Below, piece by piece: positions 1 through 4,979 of a stretch of DNA of 7,957 nucleotides. Origin of the DNA: CAKOSP01 sp964404455 (GTDB lineage: Bacteria; Bacillota_I; Bacilli_A; RF39; UBA660); the NCBI GenBank assembly GCA_964404455.1, contig CAYOJY010000044.1:1-7957 (forward strand), written 5' to 3'. Made by a program: the position numbers and the translations under genes. Below the pieces are notes generated by a model. That model was not told where the DNA came from and ran no database searches. It saw only the letters and a program-made list of their open reading frames with translations. The number at the start of each line of letters is the position of its first letter. Position 1 is the first letter of the stretch.

Positions 1-629
1 TAGGGTATATGTATACAGTTGGTCAGCAAAGAGGAAGTGGAACATCAAGTCCAATAAAAACCTATTTAGAAAGCTGGTACGCAAGTAACTTAGCAAGTTA
101 TGATAATAAAATAGCCGATACGATATTTTGTAATGATCGCAGTACATATTCTGGAACAGTAGGAGGAACAAATTATACTGGAAATGGAGTGGGAACAACG
201 GATACATGGTTTGGAGCAGCGAGAAGATTAATAAGTGCCAGTTCATTTGCCCCAATCGGAACAGGGCCAAGCTTAGTATGTCCACATAAAGATGATGCAT
301 TTACAAAAGCAGACACAACCAAAGGAAATGGAAAATTAAGCCAAAAAGTGGGCTTACTTACCGCCGATGAGGCGGCAATAGCAGGGGGAGCCGTAGCCTC
401 CAATAACAGTAGTTACTATTTGTATACAAATAGTAACTACTGGTTAGGCTCGCCGTGTAGTTTTGCTTTTAATTATAGTGCTTTTGGGTTTTATGTGTTT
501 TCAGCAGGTTTTTTGCCCTATAATAATGTGAATAATATCCTTGGGGCGCGGGTGGTAGTTTCTCTGTCATCTGATATCTCTTCATCAGGCGGGAATGGAA
601 CATGGAATAATCCCTATGTGATAAATTAA
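1..629 (+). CDS. Surface protein, C-terminal part, C-type-lectin-like (DUF6273/DGR-target-like) tail; 5' end outside window
   Basis: The frame is open to the window's left edge (GGG TAT precede the first ATG at 9) and no ribosome binding site precedes that ATG, so this is probably the 3' part of a larger gene; 206 residues are visible from the ATG. I recognise a family of large secreted proteins common in gut Firmicutes: an IKTYLESWY segment (about residues 16-24), ADTIFCNDRS (36-45), FGAARRL (68-74), a VGLLTADEAAIAGG segment (114-127), then YWLGSP (144-149), a variable stretch, GARVVVSLSSD (179-189) and a GGNGTWNNPYVIN end. The WLGSP...GxRxVVSL frame resembles C-type-lectin-like ligand-binding folds, including DGR variable proteins; function is probably extracellular binding. 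No membrane segment or anchor is visible here. Composition is richer in G+C (GCG, CGG, GGC, GTG codons) than the neighbouring genes. The gene converges on prsA across a shared terminator. Family assignment is from remembered similarity; ligand and N-terminus are unknown. Confidence 0.75.
   Translation, partial: GYMYTVGQQRGSGTSSPIKTYLESWYASNLASYDNKIADTIFCNDRSTYSGTVGGTNYTGNGVGTTDTWFGAARRLISASSFAPIGTGPSLVCPHKDDAFTKADTTKGNGKLSQKVGLLTADEAAIAGGAVASNNSSYYLYTNSNYWLGSPCSFAFNYSAFGFYVFSAGFLPYNNVNNILGARVVVSLSSDISSSGGNGTWNNPYVIN
407..442. repeat. Perfect 36-bp palindrome inside the surface-protein gene
   Basis: The left half reads CAGTAGTTACTATTTGTA and the right half is its exact reverse complement, centred on GTATAC at 422-427 with no spacer. 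The next outer pair (406/443) does not match. It encodes roughly residues 133-145 (NSSYYLYTNSNYW) and ends just before the WLGSP motif and the variable codons. A perfect 36-bp inverted repeat in coding sequence can extrude a cruciform or act as a recombination site. It could also be coincidence favoured by symmetric codon choice. Confidence 0.9.
456..542 (+). other. Candidate DGR-like variable region (29 codons rich in NNY)
   Basis: Codons 150-178 of the surface protein. Twenty-one of 29 end in T and two in C; residues are mainly F, N, Y, S, A, C, L, I, the set reached by substituting the A positions of AAY codons. It is bounded by WLGSP before and by a G/C-rich GGGGCGCGGGTGG segment after, where an initiation-of-homing site would sit. 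This layout matches known DGR variable repeats, but no template repeat or reverse transcriptase is visible in the window, and T-ending codons are common in AT-rich genomes. Confidence 0.4.
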
Positions 630-648
630 TTTTTTTAAATATAAGCAT

Positions 649-678
649 AAAAAAACCTCAATTTGATTTGAGGTTTTT
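649..678. terminator. Bidirectional intrinsic terminator between convergent genes
   Basis: An 11-bp stem (651-661 with 668-678, AAAAACCTCAA/TTGAGGTTTTT) encloses a 6-nt loop. On the plus strand five Ts close the stem; on the minus strand seven Ts follow from the A-run at 649-655. It sits between the surface-protein stop (629) and the prsA stop (686), so it can end both transcripts. Confidence 0.85.
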
Positions 679-685
679 GAGTACT

Positions 686-1732
686 TTAATTTTGTTCTTC
701 GCTATTTTGTTTTTCTAAATTAGTTATTAATGTTTTGATATATTCATTGTATTGTTTATTTAATTCACTATCAATAATATCTAAATCATAAAGTTTACGA
801 TAATGTTGAAGTGCATTAATTGTCATTTTATTATCAGAAGCTAAGAATTCTTTGCCTAAAACTTCTCTAATAGAATCAGATAATTTTTCAATTGCTTCTT
901 TAGCGTGAGATTTGGTTTTTAAAATAACATGATAACCTAATTCAGTTTCAATAATAGTTGTTGAATATTCGCCGTCTTTTAATTTATAAGCAGCATCAAT
1001 TAATTCATCATAAGAACTAGCTAAAACATTATAATTAATTTTACCTAACTCGCCACCTTTACTTTTAGTAGCGGCATCATCAGATAATTCTTTTGCTAAA
1101 TCAGCAAATTTTACGGAAATGTCTTCTTTATTATTTTTAGCAGTATTTAATGTTTCAATAATACCTTTAGCTTTTTTTTCGGCTTTTTCTGTTGCTTCTT
1201 TTTGTTCATCTTCGCTTGCGGATGAAGAAACTGAAGGAGTAATTAAAATATGACTAACTTCAATATCACCTTTAGCTTTTTCTTTGTAATACTTTTCTAT
1301 TTGTTTTTCAGTAACTTGATTTTTTGAATATTCTTCAGCTGCATGATTTTGTAAATAACTTAAATAAATATAATCTTCATAAGCTTCAACTGTTGAATAA
1401 TTAGTATATTGTTGAATTGCTGATAAAAATTCATCTTCACCACCATATGATTCTTTCATTTGCTCAACATAACTTTTAGATTCTTCTTTAGCTGTTGTAA
1501 CATAATCTTTAAATTCAGTTTCAAAAACGTGTTTATCTACCATTGAGATTATAACTTCTAAAGCATAGTTATTTTTTAATTGAGCATAAACATCATCAAC
1601 ACTTATTTTTTCACCATCTTTAAAAGTAATCACAGCTTCCTTTCCATTTTCTAATTTAGGAACTTTTCCACAACCTGATACCAATAAAAGACAAATTACT
1701 AATACACTTAATATTTTAATATTATTTTTCAC
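686..1732 (-). CDS. prsA: PrsA-like foldase lipoprotein (parvulin-type peptidyl-prolyl isomerase)
   Basis: A 348-residue secreted lipoprotein. Residues 1-21 form a lipoprotein signal: two lysines, a hydrophobic run, and the lipobox LVSGC with Cys21 as the lipidated residue. Residues about 30-155 are a charged helical region of SurA/PrsA N-terminal type. A rotamase (PPIC) domain covers about 157-275, with IEVSHILI at its start, a KGGELG strand (225-230), and the GYHVILKTK end strand (266-274). A low-complexity Ser/Glu/Lys insertion at about 168-190 lengthens the loop after the first strand. Family members act outside the membrane and help exported proteins fold and isomerise at proline bonds. 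Translation starts at GTG (1732-1730), supported by a perfect AGGAGG at 1746-1741 with an 8-nt spacer. The gene is monocistronic, with its own sigma-A promoter and a shared terminator. A paralogous foldase with a more specific client is possible. Confidence 0.9.
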   Translation of the reverse strand: MKNNIKILSVLVICLLLVSGCGKVPKLENGKEAVITFKDGEKISVDDVYAQLKNNYALEVIISMVDKHVFETEFKDYVTTAKEESKSYVEQMKESYGGEDEFLSAIQQYTNYSTVEAYEDYIYLSYLQNHAAEEYSKNQVTEKQIEKYYKEKAKGDIEVSHILITPSVSSSASEDEQKEATEKAEKKAKGIIETLNTAKNNKEDISVKFADLAKELSDDAATKSKGGELGKINYNVLASSYDELIDAAYKLKDGEYSTTIIETELGYHVILKTKSHAKEAIEKLSDSIREVLGKEFLASDNKMTINALQHYRKLYDLDIIDSELNKQYNEYIKTLITNLEKQNSEEQN

Positions 1733-1755
1733 AACTTTTTCCTCCTACAAAAAAT

Positions 1756-1784
1756 ATTATAACAGTAAATAAATTCAAATACAA
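1756..1784 (-). promoter_or_regulatory. Sigma-A promoter of prsA
   Basis: Read on the minus strand: -35 TTGTAT (1784-1779), 17-nt spacer, perfect -10 TATAAT (1761-1756), preceded by TGT, which makes an extended -10. It lies just upstream of the AGGAGG and GTG start of prsA, leaving a leader of about 15-20 nt. Confidence 0.8.
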
Positions 1785-1816
1785 GAAAATCAAAAAAAAA
1801 TTCAATTAATTCTCGC

Positions 1817-1843
1817 ACAAAAGCAAAAAATAACCATAAAATA
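1817..1843 (+). promoter_or_regulatory. Candidate sigma-K-type sporulation promoter for the small YjcZ-like genes
   Basis: AC at 1817-1818, 16-nt spacer, then CATAAAATA at 1835-1843, fitting the known mother-cell sigma-K pattern (AC, 16-17 nt, CATAnnnTA). It ends 17 bases before the AAAGGAGG of the first small gene. The product family is sporulation-associated and the same pattern recurs before cotE, which strengthens the call; short motifs in AT-rich DNA can arise by chance. Confidence 0.55.
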
Positions 1844-1876
1844 ATAATGAAAAGATAAATAAAGGAGGAATGATTT

Positions 1877-1963
1877 ATGCGTTGTTGTAATACCGGATAT
1901 GGTGCAGCAATTATATTAGTGCTATTCATTTTATTAATAATCATTTGTGGTGCATTCATTTAA
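1877..1963 (+). CDS. YjcZ-family small sporulation membrane peptide (28 aa)
   Basis: The encoded peptide begins MRCCNTGYG and continues as a hydrophobic helix AAIILVLFILLIIICGAFI. The pattern Cys/Gly/Tyr-rich head followed by ALIVVLFILLIIVG-like helix is that of the YjcZ family of tiny sporulation proteins in Bacilli, related in size and form to the spore-coat assembly peptide SscA. Start choice is fixed by AAAGGAGG at 1861-1868, 8 nt before the ATG. A sigma-K-like promoter lies upstream and a second small gene of similar design follows 27 bp downstream, probably on the same transcript. The exact role in the coat or mother-cell membrane is not known. It contains three cysteines (3, 4 and 24). 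Confidence 0.85.
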   Translation: MRCCNTGYGAAIILVLFILLIIICGAFI

Positions 1964-1990
1964 CGTATTAAAAAAATAAGGAGGTTATGT

Positions 1991-2134
1991 ATGAAAAATT
2001 GTGGATGTCAAAAAGAAGAACATTCGTCATGTGGTAAACAATGTAATACTGGATGTCAAGGAAATAGTAGTTTTATAATATTAATTTTATATATATTATT
2101 AGCAATCATCATTGGAGGAGTGTTCTTATATTAA
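1991..2134 (+). CDS. Small Cys-rich single-pass membrane protein, YjcZ-like (47 aa)
   Basis: A 47-residue protein with a hydrophilic head carrying five cysteines (4, 6, 14, 18, 22) and one histidine (11), then one hydrophobic helix (about 28-46, FIILILYILLAIIIGGVFL). Start is set by AAGGAGG at 1978-1984, 6 nt before the ATG; an ATG at 1987 is out of frame. It shares CNTG next to the helix with the preceding 28-aa peptide (CNTGY there, CNTGC here), suggesting divergence from a common small sporulation protein with an added Cys-rich head. The spacing implies co-transcription from the sigma-K-like promoter. The head could form disulphide cross-links in the coat or bind metal; this is inference. 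The stop codon overlaps the terminator stem. Confidence 0.8.
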   Translation: MKNCGCQKEEHSSCGKQCNTGCQGNSSFIILILYILLAIIIGGVFLY

Positions 2135-2156
2135 AAAAGAGGTTTCCCTCTTTTTT
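2133..2156. terminator. Bidirectional intrinsic terminator between small sporulation genes and capA-like gene
   Basis: A 10-bp stem AAAAAAGAGG/CCTCTTTTTT with TTTC loop (2143-2146). It begins inside the stop codon of the 47-aa gene on the plus strand and ends 2 bp from the stop codon of the capA-like gene on the minus strand (2159), so both converging transcripts can end here. Confidence 0.88.
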
Positions 2157-2158
2157 AT

Positions 2159-3349
2159 TTATGAACATGGAATAATGCGTACATCTTGATTTTCCATTAC
2201 GGTTTTATATTTATCAAATACATTTTGATAATCTTTTAAATACTTTTCATTCATTTTACTGAAGGGAACTACTTTATAATCTCGTTCAGGAGATAAATAA
2301 GTAAATAATAAATCAACTTCTATATTTTCAATTGAAATATCAGTTTTTAAATTTTCGTTAACTATTTTTTTAACATCCATTGTTACAAATGCTCCAATCA
2401 CGCCTTTATGGCCAATAGTACTATATAAAGCCATTTGATTAGATATAAAATTTCCCATAGAGTATATGACCAGGGTATCATCAATAAATTCAATTGGTTG
2501 AATGGTATGAGAGTGATTACCTAAAATAATATGAACCCCCAAATCAGCTAAGTAATTAGCTTTTTCTTTTTGCCAGGCAGTAGGAGTATGAGTATATTCT
2601 ACACCCCAATGCATTGCCACGATTATAACATCAACTTTATCTTTAATATTTTCAATATCTTTTTTAGCCAATTCATCAGAATAAACATTTACAAGGTATT
2701 CTTTACCAGTGGGAACAGGTATTCCATTCGTACCATATGTATAAGAAAGCATAGCATATTTTATTCCATTTATTTCGGCAATTTTTGGAGTATTTCGATC
2801 TTCTTCAGATGAATACATTCCCGATGAATAAGCTGCACTTTGGTTTTTCCAATATTTAATATTATTTAAAGCCCCATACTCTTTTTTATCCATAGAATGA
2901 TTAGTGGCCAAGGAAACCAAATTAAATCCTGCCTCGATCATATTATCTCCCCATTCAGAAGGTGAATTAAAAGTGGGGTAATTAGAATAACCTAATTCTT
3001 TTCCCCCAAATACTGTTTCTTGATTATAATAAGCTAAATCATATTTAGGAACAATATTTTTTATTTCACTAAAAATATGCGAAAAATTATATTCACCATT
3101 TGTTTTTAATCCCGCCTTAAGTACACCACTATGTAATAGTGCATCACCCGTTGCCAGTAAGTTAAAGGAATAAGTTTTAGGCCAAATTTCTTTAGGTAAT
3201 TCTTTTTTACTTTCACTTTTATTAACAGGTAAGTTATTTTCGGTTTTTAATAAATCAGTATTATTATAAAGTAAGAAGAAAAAAGTAAATAATACTACAA
3301 TACTTAATAAAAACTTAAACTTTCTTTTTAATTTCTTTTTTTTCATCAT
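2159..3349 (-). CDS. CapA-like membrane-anchored metallophosphatase-fold protein
   Basis: A 396-residue protein with a lysine-rich N-terminus, one membrane segment (about 13-28), and an extracellular CapA (PGA_cap) domain from about 60 to 310. Visible family motifs are LLATGDALLH (metal-binding D69), YYNQE (109-111 N and E), ATNHSMD (N150, H151), AMHWGVEY (H247) and ILGNHSHTIQP (H279, H281), followed by YSMGNF. These histidine, aspartate and asparagine residues are those of the calcineurin-type metallophosphatase fold. The family is named for poly-gamma-glutamate capsule synthesis, but no capB/capC/capD neighbours are present, so the substrate is unknown. An ATG at 3361 would overlap the HIT stop as ATGA, but no binding site precedes it; ATG 3349 has GAGG 5 nt upstream within TGAGGT. 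Second gene of an operon with the HIT gene. Confidence 0.85.
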   Translation of the reverse strand: MMKKKKLKRKFKFLLSIVVLFTFFFLLYNNTDLLKTENNLPVNKSESKKELPKEIWPKTYSFNLLATGDALLHSGVLKAGLKTNGEYNFSHIFSEIKNIVPKYDLAYYNQETVFGGKELGYSNYPTFNSPSEWGDNMIEAGFNLVSLATNHSMDKKEYGALNNIKYWKNQSAAYSSGMYSSEEDRNTPKIAEINGIKYAMLSYTYGTNGIPVPTGKEYLVNVYSDELAKKDIENIKDKVDVIIVAMHWGVEYTHTPTAWQKEKANYLADLGVHIILGNHSHTIQPIEFIDDTLVIYSMGNFISNQMALYSTIGHKGVIGAFVTMDVKKIVNENLKTDISIENIEVDLLFTYLSPERDYKVVPFSKMNEKYLKDYQNVFDKYKTVMENQDVRIIPCS

Positions 3350-3357
3350 TTTAAACC

Positions 3358-3717
3358 TCATTTAAGTATATTAAATACTTCATCCTTATTTAACTTTACT
3401 AAAGATGGAAAATCGGGTAATAAATGTAAATGATAATGCTTTATCATTTGACTTTTTCCATAATTAACTAAAATAGTTAAACTTTCTTTTTTTAATTTTT
3501 TCATTAATATAGCTCCATATTTTTTAGCTATTTTATTAATATGTAATAATAATTTATCATCTAATTCCTGATAATCATTGTAATGAATTTTAGGAATAAT
3601 CAGTATATGACCATCAACATTAGGAAACGCATCCATTATCACTATAATCAAATCATCTTCGTATAAAATATCCGCTTTCTTTTTTTTATTTACAATATCA
3701 CAAAAAATACAATTCAT
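3358..3717 (-). CDS. HIT-family nucleotide-binding hydrolase
   Basis: A 119-residue histidine-triad protein. It begins MNCIFCDIV, with the CxxC (Cys3, Cys6) that binds zinc in many Hint-type members, continues with DGHILIIPKIH (35-45), and ends with the catalytic triad H-Y-H-L-H-L-L (His94, 96, 98) followed by P101. Family members hydrolyse nucleoside phosphoramidates or nucleotidyl-linked compounds in the cytoplasm. At 119 residues it is slightly shorter than the usual 130-145. An in-frame ATG at 3729 adds four residues, but ATG 3717 is preferred because homologues begin M-x-C-I-F-C and GGTGATG lies just upstream. It uses TGA as stop, showing TGA is not Trp here. First gene of the hit-capA operon. 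Confidence 0.88.
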   Translation of the reverse strand: MNCIFCDIVNKKKKADILYEDDLIIVIMDAFPNVDGHILIIPKIHYNDYQELDDKLLLHINKIAKKYGAILMKKLKKESLTILVNYGKSQMIKHYHLHLLPDFPSLVKLNKDEVFNILK

Positions 3718-3733
3718 TATCATCACCATTTAA

Positions 3734-3763
3734 AGTATACCAAATTGTGTGTACTTTTGTCTA
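3734..3763 (-). promoter_or_regulatory. Sigma-A-type promoter of the hit-capA operon
   Basis: On the minus strand: -35 TAGACA (3763-3758), 18-nt spacer, -10 TATACT (3739-3734) with TGG upstream giving an extended -10. Start of transcription would fall around 3727, so the leader is only about 10 nt and the binding site is at the very 5' end. That short leader lowers confidence. Confidence 0.55.
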
Positions 3764-3779
3764 TGTACTGCATAAATTA
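3753..3779 (+). promoter_or_regulatory. Candidate sigma-K-type promoter of cotE
   Basis: AC at 3753-3754, 16 nt, then CATAAATTA at 3771-3779, again AC-N16-CATAnnnTA. It lies 20 bases before the cotE start. In B. subtilis cotE is transcribed in the mother cell by sigma-E and then sigma-K; the -10 here also tolerates a sigma-E reading, but no clear sigma-E -35 is seen. It overlaps the opposing promoter of the HIT operon. Confidence 0.6.
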
Positions 3780-3799
3780 AATTAGGAAAGGTGATGAAA

Positions 3800-4309
3800 A
3801 TGTCTAGTTATAAAGAAATTGTTACCAAAGCAATTATTGGTAAAGCAAAAAAAACAAGTAGTGCCGACTACACAGTTGAAACAGAAGAAAGTCCTAATAC
3901 TGTTTTAGGTTGCTGGATAATTAACCACACATTTAATGGTTTTAAGAAGGATAATACAGTTGTAATTGATGGTGCTTTTGATGTAAATGTTTGGTATTCT
4001 TATGATCTTGACTCTAAAACAACTGTGTGTACCCGTAAATTTACTTATGCTGATGAAATGAAAATGAATAAAATAGATAACGTTTCTGATATTCATGTTA
4101 AGTGTTTAAAACAACCCACAGTAATAAATGTAGAGGTAAAAGATGGAATTGTTCACTTAAGTGTTGAAAAGGAAATGGGTGTTGAATTAGTAGGGGATAC
4201 CAAAGTAAAAATAAGTGTTGAAGAAAGTTCAGATGATTATGAAGAATTATTTGATGAACCAGAAATAGATGAAGTATTGGATGAAATAACTGATGATTAT
4301 TTAAACTAG
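3800..4309 (+). CDS. cotE: Outer spore coat morphogenetic protein CotE
   Basis: A 169-residue protein matching the CotE family over its whole length: MSSYKEIVTKAIIGKAKK at the start, LGCWIINH (36-43), DVNVWYSYD (61-69), KCLKQPT (101-107), a beta-rich C-terminal half with VVELVGDTK-like strand (VELVGDTKVKISVE, 128-141), and a strongly acidic tail (142-167). CotE forms the layer between inner and outer spore coat and recruits outer-coat proteins in the mother cell during sporulation of Bacilli. In-frame starts at 3791 (GTG) and 3794 (ATG) lie inside the binding site AAAGGTGAT; ATG 3800 gives the family-typical N-terminus. B. subtilis CotE is about 181 residues, so this is slightly short. It is flanked by a sigma-K-like promoter and a hairpin starting in its stop codon. 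Its presence is the clearest evidence that the organism forms spores. Confidence 0.93.
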   Translation: MSSYKEIVTKAIIGKAKKTSSADYTVETEESPNTVLGCWIINHTFNGFKKDNTVVIDGAFDVNVWYSYDLDSKTTVCTRKFTYADEMKMNKIDNVSDIHVKCLKQPTVINVEVKDGIVHLSVEKEMGVELVGDTKVKISVEESSDDYEELFDEPEIDEVLDEITDDYLN

Positions 4310-4339
4310 TGTCAACGAATTAGGTTGACACTTACTTTT
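4308..4339 (+). terminator. cotE terminator hairpin, overlapping the rpsP promoter
   Basis: A 9-bp stem AGTGTCAAC/GTTGACACT (4308-4316 with 4324-4332), 7-nt loop, followed by a short interrupted T run (TACTTTT). The left arm begins in the cotE TAG stop. The right arm contains the TTGACA -35 box of the rpsP promoter. The weak T run makes termination efficiency uncertain. Confidence 0.6.
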
Positions 4340-4353
4340 GGATATGTTATATT
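4325..4353 (+). promoter_or_regulatory. Strong sigma-A promoter of rpsP-khpA
   Basis: Consensus -35 TTGACA (4325-4330), 17-nt spacer, -10 TATATT (4348-4353) preceded by TGT (extended -10). It lies about 30 bp before the rpsP ATG and fits the high expression expected for a ribosomal protein. Confidence 0.88.
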
Positions 4354-4382
4354 TAAGGCAGTAAGAAAGGAAAGAAATAATT

Positions 4383-4649
4383 ATGGCAGTTAAATTAAGA
4401 CTAAAAAAGATGGGAGCTAAGAAAAGACCTTTTTATCGAATTGTTGCCGCTGACGCAAGAAGTCCAAGAGATGGAAAATTTATTGAAATAGTAGGAACTT
4501 ATGATCCTCTTAAAAGTCCGGCAGAAATTACAATTGATACTGAAAAAGTTCAAAAATGGTTGAATAACGGAGCGATTCCTACCGATACTGTAAAAAGTAT
4601 TTTGAAAAAAGAAGGAATTACTAAAAATTCCCCTAAGAAAGAAGTTTAA
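4383..4649 (+). CDS. rpsP: 30S ribosomal protein S16
   Basis: An 88-residue basic protein with the S16 signature along its length: MAVKLRLKKMGAKKRPFYRIV at the start, ADARSPRDGKFIEIVGTYDP (24-43), and the amphipathic VQKWLNNGAIPTDTVKSIL segment (56-74). S16 binds 16S rRNA and is needed for assembly of the small subunit. Length is normal for the family. A binding site (AAAGGAAAG) lies about 8-10 nt before the ATG. It is followed after 2 bp by khpA, an arrangement conserved in Firmicutes. Confidence 0.97.
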   Translation: MAVKLRLKKMGAKKRPFYRIVAADARSPRDGKFIEIVGTYDPLKSPAEITIDTEKVQKWLNNGAIPTDTVKSILKKEGITKNSPKKEV

Positions 4650-4651
4650 AA

Positions 4652-4894
4652 ATGAATTTAGTAGAATATACCGAATTTTTAGTAAAAAGTATTTGCCGAA
4701 AACCAGATATGGTTAAAGTGGAATCATTTGAAATGGAAGAAGGAAACATGCTGGAAATTATTGTTCATGAAGAAGATAAGGGCATGGTAATTGGTCGAAA
4801 TGGCCAAATGGTCGCTGCATTAAGAACCTTAATTCAAGCTAAAAATTATCTTGAAGGCAAACCAAGAGTTAGAATTAATATTGATTCTTTTTAG
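4652..4894 (+). CDS. khpA: KhpA (YlqC) KH-domain RNA-binding protein
   Basis: An 80-residue single KH-domain protein. The RNA-contact loop is GRNG (48-51) within MVIGRNGQMVAALRTL, and it ends with the RVRINIDSF strand. In Firmicutes KhpA pairs with KhpB (Jag/EloR), binds RNA and influences cell elongation and division. It starts 2 bp after the rpsP stop with only a weak purine-rich site inside the rpsP 3' end (AAGAAAGAAG), suggesting translational coupling. In B. subtilis the genes continue with ylqD-rimM-trmD-rplS; here the operon ends at a terminator directly after khpA. Confidence 0.95.
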   Translation: MNLVEYTEFLVKSICRKPDMVKVESFEMEEGNMLEIIVHEEDKGMVIGRNGQMVAALRTLIQAKNYLEGKPRVRINIDSF

Positions 4895-4923
4895 AGCATT
4901 TTTATAAAAATGCTTTTTATTTT
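4895..4923 (+). terminator. Intrinsic terminator of rpsP-khpA
   Basis: A palindrome AGCATTTTTATAAAAATGCT (4895-4914), hairpin of 8 bp with TATA loop, followed by TTTTATTTT. It starts immediately after the khpA stop codon. Confidence 0.85.
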
Positions 4924-4934
4924 GTTGAGAGAGT

Positions 4935-4963
4935 TTAGTTTATTGAATATTTTATGTTATAAT
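4935..4963 (+). promoter_or_regulatory. Promoter of recD2
   Basis: Perfect -10 TATAAT (4958-4963) with TGT upstream (extended -10); the -35 (TTAGTT, 4935-4940, 17-nt spacer) is poor, as is usual for extended -10 promoters. Transcription would begin about 10 nt before the recD2 start, close to its AGGTGA site. Confidence 0.65.
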
Positions 4964-4979
4964 TTTCACAGGTGAAACC

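Noticed and set aside
9..11. ATG at 9 as the true start of the surface-protein gene
   Set aside because: No Shine-Dalgarno site is visible in the few bases before it, the frame is open to the edge, and the protein would lack the signal peptide expected for this family.
173..403. Minus-strand 76-aa reading frame opposite the surface-protein gene
   Set aside because: No binding site, and it lies wholly within the recognisable plus-strand gene; it is a shadow frame.
1747..1876. Riboswitch or structured leader between prsA and the YjcZ-like gene
   Set aside because: The region is A-rich with no convincing stems; two promoters account for it.
1729..1959. Minus-strand 76-aa frame across the prsA upstream region
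   Set aside because: It covers the prsA promoter and lies antisense to the YjcZ-like gene; hydrophobic content is a by-product of AT-rich DNA and no binding site precedes it.
2570..2812. Plus-strand 80-aa frame within capA
   Set aside because: Antisense to the conserved CapA motifs, with no binding site and composition typical of a shadow frame.
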